DNA of 64,000 nt, from contig NC_039478.1 of assembly GCF_003590095.1 (NCBI RefSeq), positions 8,122,001 through 8,186,000 on the forward strand. The letters are read 5' to 3'. Below the pieces are notes generated by a model. It saw only the letters and a program-made list of their open reading frames with translations. It searched no databases and was not told where the DNA came from. This document shows, in pieces, positions 1 through 9,904 of the stretch; positions within the stretch are counted from its first letter, which is position 1; each line of letters starts with the position of its first letter. A program made the translations under genes and the position numbers. The DNA comes from Trichoplusia ni. Taxonomy: Eukaryota; Arthropoda; Insecta; Lepidoptera; Noctuidae.

Positions 1-2254
1 TTACTATATAGATTAGACCACATACCACCTACCACCACCCGAGTAGCCTTTGCGGAAACGAGACAACGCATTACAGGTCGAAGCGTGCCATCTCCCTTCA
101 TCAACACGAAGAGCTCAGCTACAAGAGTTGATGGTAACAACCATGAACGTTGGTATAGAGATTAGAGTGCAGATGGAACTCCTTTTAAGTACCTTTAATA
201 GGTTTATGTGTGGCGATCAGTTTAATAATAATTGAGGTTATGGAAATAGGTACATGATTTAATTTGTGGAAGCTGTTTGCTTTTGCGAGTTGTTTGTGAG
301 CTGTAGTTAATATTTATCAATGCAAAGATAATTTATTAAAATAAAAATTGATAAAGAAACATTATTTATAAATCGCAATAGCCCTGTAGAAACTTTCCGC
401 AAATGCATAGAAGAAGGCTATATTTATTTCTTATATTTAAATATAATTTGTTATAAAAAGGGTCGAGCTTAGCTTTCAGCTGTTTTTTGTTGGATGCATT
501 TTGTGTATTCATATCAAAACGTCATTTTCAGAGGGATGTATAAAGACAAAAAAATATAACAAACATGTCAATTTAATACGTTGTTTGGCCATTTAGTTAT
601 CCCAGCTGATTCACACTGTTTTTCTATTGTAACTAAATAAGTATACATAGAAGATAGGATGTAGACCACAGAGGGTCGGATTCGGTCACGATTCTGACCG
701 CTACACACCGTTTTGGATGCCCACCGCCCATGAACTGTCACTGATAACCATAACAATGTGCTAATGTCGTCGTTTTCATATTTATTAATATTATCCCTAT
801 ACATATATGGGTATTTTATAAGTATCGTAAACACTCGAGCGCAGTTTACAGATCTTGATACTTGAACGCGATTTAGGAAGTTGTTCTATGTGTGTTTGTG
901 ATCGTTTGTAACGATTTTATGTTTTAGATTAAACTTGTACAGTTTGATATTTGTTTAGACCTTGTATTGTTGTGTCACTTAGTTGAAACGTAAAAAGTGA
1001 AGATCAGATTTTTTTTAAATTTTGTTCTTCTCTTTCTGTAGAGTGCGAACTGGTCTCGCCACACAGGTTTCCGTAGAGGCAGGATAGAGAAAATCAAACT
1101 CCTAAAGAAAAAAATTGTCACTCATAAAATGTATGATGGATGAAGCTTTACCTTCTAGACCATTGTTTTTAATTTAGCTATGTCCGATAGATTTCTCATA
1201 TTATTTGAAATGTTAAGTAGGTAATGTAGGTATGTATCCAACTATGGTTTAACAAATTAAATGGATAGTATTTGTCTTTAAACAGATTTTCATCTTCACA
1301 CTCTATTAGCAATTATAAAAAAGTACTCATTCATGTTTTATAAATTATTGTGAATTTCCACTAGCTGAAAGTTTTGTTGAAAAACATTGTGAAAAACCGA
1401 GACATTCTATTTTTTAGGTTGTGTAAACATCACGTCATTTGTAGTTTAAAACTGAAACAAGGATGTACATAAACCATACAAAAAAATAGAAGAATGTATT
1501 TGTAAATAAATCACACAAGAGCATCAAATATAATGTATATCTATAAAAACAAAAAACGAAAGAAAACTCAAGACTACAACCAATACAAATCTTTCATAGG
1601 TTTCGAGAAATTCACATATCATTTTTGTACCGTTAAATCTAGCCACAGATACAAAATGCACTTGCGTGAAAGGACCGAAATGCTTTTGTTTTCCAGTACA
1701 ACAGATAGTCTGATTATTACTGAAAAAAAATAGCAATATTTTATTTAAATAAATTCTTAAATTTCTCCTTTACGAAGATTAAAATTGTACTACACTTTTC
1801 TTCACTCAGACAAATTGTTTGACATTGCACGCAGTATACGTCTTTTTTTCTTTGCACACGTTACATAAGTCTTCATTAAGTAGGTCAAAATTTCCATCTT
1901 CCACTTCACTCGAATATTCAGAATTAAATTATCTGTAGTTGCACATTCCAGCAGATCATAGTTATCATATCACATATGGGACTGCGTCACGATTGTCGCA
2001 GGCGCACGCGATAACACCAACATTAGGTACGTTCTCAAACTATCGCGATCCACGAATGCAATAATTTTGTGTTCCGCAATAAACTTTATCGATTCTCTTA
2101 TTAAATTTAATATTTGTACCTCACAAGTCGCAGTAAAACATTTCCGTAAATGTATGTTCGATTTCTGTGGTTTTTGTTTTGTACATAAATAATACATGTT
2201 CACGTGATCTCGGTATTGACGTAGAAACACATAAAATATATAGCCTTATAAGTC
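1..2254. other. Non-coding upstream region of the 13-exon gene
   Basis: This stretch is AT-rich with only short ORFs lacking coding character. A GC-richer patch at about 655-760 and another at about 1040-1110 have no recognisable identity. A TATA-like run lies at about 2230-2243. It is only some 15 bases before the putative ATG, too close to be a classical TATA box for that start, so the true promoter or a 5' UTR exon may be further upstream. No RNA gene or complete mobile element is visible. Confidence 0.5.
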
Positions 2255-5200
2255 ATGAACATTAACTTGTTTCTAATTTCATTTAGCTATCTTTATGCAA
2301 AGTACAAGTTTAATTGTTATGAGGGTAATGAAACATTATATGTGAGTATTGATAGTACAAAGTAAGTCGTTAGCAATAAATTGTTTTGTGATCAACAGTA
2401 CCGAAAGACATGCCGATCAGATATTTTGATGGTAGTATATGGAGAATAATGAAGCCATCTCACTGTAATTATACATTAGGTAAGATGATATAAATCCATT
2501 AAATTAGTGATTTTTAGTTCTGACTATTTTAAAGCTAATTTAAAATAATCTATTCGTTCAGGGTCAAAACGGCCAAGTATAATAATGGATTTCGATTGGG
2601 ATGTACCTGTGACAGCCGAAAATACAACTAATGATATAATTGCAAATATAACTACTGATATAATTGCAAATTTAACCGTTAATCCAAGTGTAAATATAAC
2701 TAACGAAGAAATTGCTAATATAACAACTGATGTTATTGCAAATCTAACCTCAACTCAAACCAACCAAACAAAACCTGTGGAGAAAACAACAAAGAAGAAA
2801 GCAGTTACATTAAAAAAGAAAACAGTTACGGAAGCCACAAGCACAAAAACTTTAAAAACTACTAAAACCATAACAGTCGTTAAAAAGATCCCACCAAAAA
2901 TTACAACTACAAAGAAAGTTGTAACAGCAGAGTGTCAGACTTGCAAATATACCAAAAACAAAACACAGCCAAAAATGATTGCAAGAGTATTAAGAGGACC
3001 AATTAAGCTCAAAAAAGCATTACCCACAAAAAAGTACACGACAAAACCGGTGAAAAAAGTCGCAGTTAAATTTACGAAGAAGAATATTGTACCGCTTTCC
3101 AAAAATAAAAGAAAGGGTTTATCCTATGCTAGAATTATAAAGAAGGCAAATTTGAAAACAACGAAACAAGTTCTGCGGGTTCTTACTAAGAAGCCAGTCA
3201 TTACAACTACTCGTAAAGTAGAAACAAGTATGGTTAACCTATAAATTGATTTGTTTTAACTAGGCTTTTGTTCAGACCCTGGGCATTATTTTTAGTTTTA
3301 CTTGGCTGATAAATAGGCCCAAATTATGGGTTTCAATATACCGTTTTACTAGTGTTACAGTGAAGAACTTTTGGCTTACAGACCCAGTTATTGCATTTGG
3401 CTTTCCGATAATGACACGGCAGCCTTAAAAAAAATATCGATTCGTTACGTTCTTTAGAAAAGCTCTTTTATTCGGGATTTTTTCTTAACCAAAATTTGCG
3501 GCTTATTTAAATTTCTTCCATTTTTAGCAACAGCCTCACCAATACCAGCCAATTGGGTGAACGTTTTACAAGATTTAGTTCAAGCACTTAAAGCCGTTGA
3601 ATTGAAACAAAATACAAGTGGTAAGTAGTAGTACTAGTAGAAAAACCACCGCGACACAAAAATTAAAATCCATACTGCGAGAGTAGTGTATAGATCAATG
3701 CAGATTAATCTTCTATTTGGGAAATGTCGGCTATTACTATGTTAATGGGAAAATTATTATTTAGCACTATATTATTTCATATGATAAAAATATATGTCAT
3801 TGTATTACTATTAACAGTTTAATCCGTAAATCACTAGATAATGACGGATGAAGATTTAACTATCAAAACTATAGACCATGTCAAATGACAGTCGCGATTT
3901 TAGCAAGACACTATAGTCAAAATCAAAAAGATTTACTTTTTCAGCTTGCAATAAAGAAGCAACAACAGTAGCAGAGATACTCTCGCAGCACCTCACTCCA
4001 AGTCCTAGCGGCAGAAGATCGATGAGTGATTTTGCCGGAACAAATTTGGAAGATGTCATATCTGTGCTTTTAGATGGTAATATTTTTCACTCATATTTTA
4101 TTGAAGTTAATGCCAATAAATAAAACGACTAAATCTTCATAAACTTCATCAGATATTCTATAGCTCATAAAAAAAAATCAGCTATTTTTACAACTAATCT
4201 AATTTTTGACGGAATCGAAGCAAAAACTTAAGACAAAGTCGATTCAATAGAATTTGCAGGTAAAACAAATTTCAATCATCAAAGTCTATCTATGCAGGAA
4301 ACTATTACATCTGGTGTTATCTCAAACATAAATATCACAAGTTAATCTAATTGTATTGTTGGTCGTGAACGGTAGATTCGAACTAATGACCTATAGTTAG
4401 ATACTGCCGCATTACAACGATCCTGATGACTTATCTCGATAAAAATCAACCTTCAGATACTTGCAATACTTGAGCATTTATTTTAATAAATGTCTGCTGT
4501 AATGGTCGAATTATAATAGTTGTCGTTTAATAATGCGTGTGTCAGTAAGTTTCAAAGTAAAAACCGGTCAATTTTGAATCAGATTCGGCTACAAATAGGC
4601 TAGAGACAAACATATCTGCAACAGACATTGATCGACTATAAAGCTTTTGTCTTTACCAATGGTTCTCAAAAATGATCCTCGTTGCAAGTAATTGTATTTA
4701 AATGAGCTTTATGAGTACGAGAACACATAATCAGTTATACTGATAATCTATACTCTATACTAATATATAAAGCTGAAGAGTTTGTTTGTTTGAACGCGCT
4801 AATCTTAGGAACTACTGGTTCAAATTGAAAAATTCTTTTTGTGTTCAATAGATCATTAATCGAGGCAGGTTTTAAGCTATAAACCATCACGCTGCGACTA
4901 ATAATTGCGAAGATAAAATGGAAAATGTGGAAAAAGCGGGGTAGATCTAAATCATAACTTACGAGTATATCTTCTAACCACGCTAACGAAGTCGCGGGCA
5001 ACAGCTAGTTTCATATATACTTAATGCGCCATATTCATGCGTGGTCTCTCCTTAGATTAGTCAATATTTGTAATGGATTTGTTCGTTTTGCACTTTCTGC
5101 CTTTCTGCTCAAATCACTCAGCGCCTCCATTAAAACTCACCGAAACCAATCAATGCTGCTATTATCAATTTACGGGCTATTTTCTTTAATTGCTAAGTAT

Positions 5201-8200
5201 AAATATTGTTTCAGGAGTTGAAATAGACAAATCAGAAAATGAAGTTCTTAATGACTTCAGCGATACCAACAATGAAAAAGAAGCTAGTTACAATGAAGAT
5301 TTGGTGACAGAAAAAAGTACAGATTTAAATACCTTGAACACCATAAGTTACAGTGACAATCGTCTGTATGAAAATAGTTTTACAATCAGAAATCGAGCCA
5401 CAATTAAATATCCTTTACCTCCAAAAACGAACATATTAAGGAAACCACATGTGAAGTCATTCTTTGAAGCTCTAAAAGCGAGATATAAAGAAGTAAGTAG
5501 AAATATGTCACTAAGTTCTAGGGAAATGAATCCTCCAGTTTTGAAAGCAAGATCTGGTGAAAAGGAGCAAGAAGATGATCAAGAAGAAAACGTAATTATA
5601 GATTTAGATGCTCTCACAAATCAAGCCGAAATAGACCAAATTGATGATGACAAAGAAATTTCTGGAGAGAAATTGGTCATTCTAGATTTAGCAGAGCCGG
5701 AAACTGCAGATGCTGAAGTCACAAACGTTAATTCTGACGAAAATGATATAGTGTTACAACTAGAAAAAATGGAAACAAAAGAAGATACTGGTGAAAATAC
5801 AAATGCCCTTCAATTGGACGAAAGCAACAATCCTGATATTATTAATAAAGAGCCCGAAACTGTAACAGAGAACATAGAAACCAAAGAAATCGAAGCAGAA
5901 AATGAGACAACTACTGAAGCTGCTACGGAAAGTCCCACCGACGAAACAGAAAATGGAGAAATTGAGATAGAAGTTGGTACCGAGGAACCAGAAACAATAT
6001 TAGATGAGAGTGTAACAGAAGATATATTTAAATACATTCTAGATGATGGTTTACAAGAAAAAGAAGAAAATATTGAAACAGATACTTTGAGCATCCTTGA
6101 CAAGCGATTTTCTGGGCGTCGATTTCGTTCACCCAGAGTTTGGCAACACAAATTAAATAATTTAAAAAATGTAGGTAATGTATGAGATAGGAACTCACGG
6201 TGATTTGCGCCCGTAATACAATTTATTAAATAGGTTTTTTGCTGCCATGGCGTGAGAATCCTAGCCCTTTATGAAATTAATGTTCCGATAATATATTAAT
6301 ATTTCTTCAACAATCACGAAGGCGTTAAACACACCGTGAGTTTTTCCTCCAAAATTGTGCACGTAAAGTATTAAAATATATTTTATATCTTCAATAACCT
6401 CATGAAGCGTTATCATAGACTTATAAATAAATTAAGAAACATCCTAAGTCTTTCAATCATCGCCTTTCATATCGCTTCCTCTCTCATTTTTAAGTTTTAT
6501 CCTCTTTCTATTTATATTCTTGCATAGTGCTAAAACATTATAGTTCCGCCCGTGATAAGTGCTTTTGATAAAGTTTATGACTTTGTAATTTATTTCTAAC
6601 AACATTTCAGTTTCATAATCAAACGTTCCACTGTTAAGTCCAAGTTATCAATTTACTATAAGTGTCGGTTTTCCGTCATTTTTATTGTAAACATGGCGAG
6701 GTGACCTGATTTCTACGTGATGAATAAGTTAATGATTTACTGTTCGTTATGGATTATGTTAATTGCAAAACTGGAGTGCGCTGTAATACGCCGTAAGTTA
6801 TAAGCGGATTTCAGATATATATATAGTTTGTTGATTTCCCATGGTATCGTTATAAATTATATTAGGAAGTAAATAGTTTGTATTAGCGTAAGACTTAACG
6901 CATAGTAACAGAGCTCTTTCTCGCGAGTTATTTGAAAAACGATCGGTATTCATTAAAATTACATTGATAAGTCTAGTTAAGAAACTCTTCTAATAAACAA
7001 TACCGAAACTTTTCAAAATCTAGCCAGAATTTTTATAGTCGGACTACGAGGTCTTTTTTTGTAATCCAAGTATAGGTAGGCAGAGGACTAATAAAATGAA
7101 TACACACCATTAGTTTTATTTTAAGTGGATCAAAGTAAACGAGTAAAAGACGGCCTCGAATATGTTATGCAGAAGTATCTGAGTCCACTTCGAAAATTAA
7201 CAGGTAATGAATTTGACAACAAGAATTTGTAAGTTCGCTTTTTGTCTTTTACTACCTACTCCATTTTATTGCATTTCAAACTTTAGCCTATCACTTGCTC
7301 TTTAAGTAATAATATTTTATTGTAAAGGTTGAAGCAAGACAACGCACTACTACTAATGTAGAGCGTTGTCTCTTTTCCACAACTGCACATATCACTTTAC
7401 GAGGGTAGTGATAAGCCACCAATTTGGGAAATTATAAGATGCTTTGTTCCATCATTCTATCGCTTAACTCATTAATCTTCGTTACTAACATCGTTATTAA
7501 GTAAAAAAGAAACATTTATATTACAGTCACATTAAAAGAATAATCATTCGCTACCTACTAATCCTACCAATTTTTTTTCTGCAGCGGAATTACCAAACCA
7601 TGCAATAGAGATGCAAATAGAAATCCATGAATCAGTACCTAACCCTCCAACGACGCCAGCGCCTCCGAGACGATTGATACGCGTCGTCAATCGCCATCCT
7701 TTGAAACCCAGTAAATAATGTTCATTGATCAAAGTAATTCTATCTAACAATGAACCTACAACTAGACTAATAATGTTTTCTTTTTTGTTCAGTCAAGCGG
7801 TCGAATGACAACTGTAAGTCAAATTCTCTTTTTAAAACTGATTTACCTCGTTTGTTAATTCTTGAACGATGGGGATAATGGCATTGATATAATAGACTGG
7901 AGTGGATACTTCTCACAGAATAATTGGTCACATTTGTAAATATTTGAAGTGCAGCCGTGAGTGTAATTTTTCTTGTACTATGAGATCTTTAACAAGACTG
8001 GCATCAAAGTGGAAGCGAGAAGCCACAATTACAACATTTTGCTTAGCTAAGGCAAATTTCAGTCTCATTACTTTCTATTAAGACAGCAAATATCGTGTGT
8101 TAAAACCATCACAAAATCCAGCGCTTATTACTAATCGCATCAATGACTTGGTAGCAATAACTACTCGTAAAAGTGAGTAACGGAATAATTCTGGTGAAAA

Positions 8201-9876
8201 ATGTTTTCGCACTTTGATCCTGTTATTGTTTAGTTCCACCAGAAGAACCGAGCAATGCAGCACCATCAGTGCCACCGCCTCCTCCGCCACCACCACCACC
8301 GCCACCACCACCGCCTCCCCCGCCACCACCACCACCGCCGCCACCACCACCACCAGCACCACCCACACCGCCACCGCCACCAGCACCTGCAGTAACTTTA
8401 AGTCCACCAGGTTGTTAAAAAATAATATGCCCTTTATCTTTTCGATGGCTTCTTTGTCAGATTTTGTTAAGCTATGTTTTCATCGGAATTTACTTTTTCA
8501 AGTATATTTTGGAAGTTATTTCTTTTGATCAAAATACACGCTTTGATTGCTTTAGTTGTCTAGCCAAATGCTCTTAGATTCTATTTTCTTAGCTATCAAA
8601 GAAAATTGTGGACAGTAGTCCAATATAATTATCTTTCTAAAGAAACAATGAAGCCATGTTTTCTTAAATGCTTGCTGTAAAAATCTACATCGGTCTTAAA
8701 TTATCGCTACAATTTAACAGCTAATATATAAAAATCATTTTCTTTTTCAACATCATCAGATCCATTAAAATTACCAGTTTACATGGACGACTTGAGAAAG
8801 GCTTTAGATGAGCTAGAACAGAAGATCATTCAAGGGACCTCATCGCCTGCGGCAGGCATAAGCACAAGTAAGCTATTTCGCTTTTTAATTATTTATCTGT
8901 TCAGTTTAAGATACATTGGACGATGGTATTTATTTATATGTTTACAGTAATGGCACGAAAACAAGGTACTGTATTTTTTATTTCTAAACCGCTTTTGTTT
9001 AATTGTCTCATTATAATTTTTGAGAATATCACGGTTGTGATCCTAAGTAAAGAAATTTGATATACCCGTAGTAACCGCGATAATTAAGTCAAAACTGCAG
9101 CATGCAGTTAGCTGCTTAAGTTACCAACTATCATGATTGGAAGCATACATATATTATTATTTTGCTAATACCTACATTAATTTTTTCTAAACTCTTACTA
9201 ATAAAATCATTATTTTTGTTGATAAAATATTTCCACAGGTAACGGTTCTTGTAATCATGGTGTCCAGTTGCCACCGAGTTTAGCAAATAACTCGCCACCA
9301 TTCAGAAACATTGATGATATCGTCCAATTGTTAAAGAAAGGTTATTTCAATATCATGATTTAATATGGGTTATATTTTTTCACAGCTCCACAGAACATGC
9401 TACATTAGAATAAACAGTTCACGTGATTGACGAAGACGGTCAGCAGTAGGAACCTAAAATTTTATATTTAGTTTTAAGCACCTTTTTTGTGTTAGCTTTA
9501 TCGTTTTAAATGGTAAAGATGCCTCAGGCACAGAGACAATATCGTTTATGACTGTTTTATGGACTTCTTAGAGTTACCAGATACGGGAGAAAAATTGAAA
9601 CAGAATTTGACGTGCGTAACTCCACCGCATCCTTAAAGAGGAGAATTGTTGCTATTTTGGAAGAGTAGACCAGCGCGTCACTTCGAGAACTGCTGTAAGA
9701 CAGCAGTTGCAAAATGTCTTTGAGACATAGTAGTAAGGTTCCTGAACATTCTAGACAACATTACCTATTATCAAAAATGTTTTTTCTTTCCAGCTGTACA
9801 AGTAGAACGGAAAATACCGAAACCAACGGATCAGAATGTCGAGTGGGTCCAAATCAAAATTCCAAAGAATTTGTAG
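2255..9876 (+). CDS. Unrecognised secreted low-complexity protein, 13 phase-1 exons, about 878 aa
   Basis: Exons: 2255-2324, 2399-2479, 2562-3227, 3528-3620, 3945-4076, 5215-6174, 7585-7710, 7793-7813, 8234-8410, 8760-8867, 8948-8965, 9239-9340, 9794-9876 (stop TAG). Each intron is GT-AG, and every junction leaves one base before and two after, so the reading stays open for 879 codons. Residues 1-15 form a signal peptide (MNINLFLISFSYLYA). Residues about 67-106 are five 8-residue repeats ending in N-[IL]-T. Residues about 113-270 are Lys/Thr-rich and basic. Residues 348-667 are acidic and Glu/Thr-rich, ending in DKR and GRR dibasic sites. Residues 717-775 include 28 consecutive prolines. Several small exons end in short amphipathic helices. 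I expect a secreted glycosylated matrix or mucin-like protein, but I do not recognise the family. Start choice rests on the signal peptide and matching phase. The first two exons are the least certain. Confidence 0.75.
2562..3227 (+). CDS. Exon 3 of the secreted gene: N-glycosylation repeat plus Lys/Thr-rich block
   Basis: This second-largest exon encodes residues about 51-272. It opens after an acceptor at 2560-2561 and closes at the donor CAA|GTATGG; reading on past the donor would stop within a few codons at 3242-3244. It carries at least eight N-X-T sequons, then a strongly basic Lys/Thr/Val-rich stretch with two cysteines (AECQTCKY). An unspliced reading would give a 219-aa ORF from the internal Met at 2585, which is what a naive ORF finder would report. 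Confidence 0.75.
2630..2749 (+). repeat. Five tandem 24-bp units encoding an 8-residue N-glycosylation repeat
   Basis: The encoded units are NDIIANIT, TDIIANLT, VNPSVNIT, NEEIANIT and TDVIANLT. Each is exactly eight residues and ends in an Asn-Ile/Leu-Thr sequon, so potential glycans would be spaced every eight residues. Codon choice differs between units, so the repeat looks conserved at protein level rather than freshly duplicated. Confidence 0.85.
4754..5008 (+). mobile_element. Non-autonomous Helitron (Lep1-like) in intron 5
   Basis: The element begins TCTATACTAATATATAAAG and ends GCGGGCAACAGCTAG followed by T, the TC...CTAG termini expected of Helitrons and of the Lep1-type families common in moths. 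It codes for nothing and lies wholly within the intron between exons 5 and 6 (4077-5214). The exact 5' end could be a few bases earlier because TCTATACTC is duplicated just upstream. Confidence 0.7.
5215..6174 (+). CDS. Exon 6 of the secreted gene: acidic Glu/Thr-rich block with dibasic sites
   Basis: This largest exon encodes residues about 348-667. After a strong acceptor (ATTGTTTCAG) it runs open to the donor GTAG|GTAATG; reading through would stop at 6183-6185. The composition is dominated by Glu, Asp, Thr, Asn and Ile/Val. A basic tail near 6093-6134 reads LDKRFSGRRFRSPRVW and contains two dibasic sites, plausible for prohormone-convertase cleavage in a secreted protein. The phase agrees with exons 5 and 7. 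Confidence 0.8.
6175..7584 (+). other. Intron 6 (1.4 kb), no gene seen
   Basis: The intron is AT-rich. A 9-bp-stem inverted repeat lies at 7337-7345/7363-7371. A possible acceptor at 6610 is followed by an immediate in-frame stop, and another candidate at 7202 gives an exon of the wrong phase, so neither was added to the gene model. Confidence 0.5.
7793..7813 (+). CDS. Micro-exon 8 (21 bp)
   Basis: A long pyrimidine tract and CAG acceptor (TTTTCTTTTTTGTTCAG) precede 21 bases, which are followed directly by a GTAAGT donor. In phase 1 it reads I-KRSNDN and keeps the frame between exons 7 and 9, so inclusion or skipping is neutral for the reading frame. Confidence 0.65.
8234..8410 (+). CDS. Exon 9: polyproline exon
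   Basis: The exon encodes an acidic start (PPEEPSN), then 28 consecutive prolines by codon count, then APPTPPPPPAPAVTLSPP. The mix of CCA, CCG, CCT and CCC codons argues for selection on protein rather than a simple triplet slippage. The opposite strand is open too, but that is only the mirror of a CCN repeat. Confidence 0.8.
8948..8965 (+). CDS. Micro-exon 11 (18 bp)
   Basis: It follows TTTACAG and ends CAAG|GTACTG, encoding I-MARKQ plus one base of the next codon. Phase 1 on both sides keeps the frame between exons 10 and 12. The preceding intron is only 80 bases. Confidence 0.55.
9386..9408 (+). CDS. Candidate alternative terminal exon
   Basis: A strong acceptor (TATATTTTTTCACAG) lies 46 bases past the exon 12 donor. 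In the same phase 1 the sequence reads A-PQNMLH-stop, and the stop is followed at once by AATAAA (9409-9414). This would replace the 27-residue C-terminus of exon 13 with 7 residues. Both ends look usable. Confidence 0.4.
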
Positions 9877-9898
9877 ATGACATATTTTATGCAATTGA

Positions 9899-9904
9899 AT
9901 TAAA
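9899..9904 (+). terminator. ATTAAA poly(A) signal of the secreted gene
   Basis: This common variant poly(A) signal lies 23 bases after the exon 13 stop codon. Confidence 0.4.

Noticed and set aside
4340..4440. SINE-like B box on the minus strand (AGTTCGAATCT)
   Set aside because: No convincing A box or SINE body could be recognised.
7203..7227. 25-bp micro-exon in intron 6
   Set aside because: The donor GTAAGT is good, but the acceptor lacks a pyrimidine tract and the exon would break the frame.
8078..8407. 109-codon Val/Ala-rich frame on the minus strand
   Set aside because: It is the mirror of the CCN polyproline exon on the plus strand, which fits the gene model in phase.
8461..8515. 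Extra exon after the CAG at 8459-8460
   Set aside because: The acceptor is good but the only nearby donor gives phase 0, against phase 1 at all other junctions.
8905..8925. 21-bp micro-exon between exons 10 and 11
   Set aside because: It has acceptor and donor, but the required phase gives an immediate TAA.
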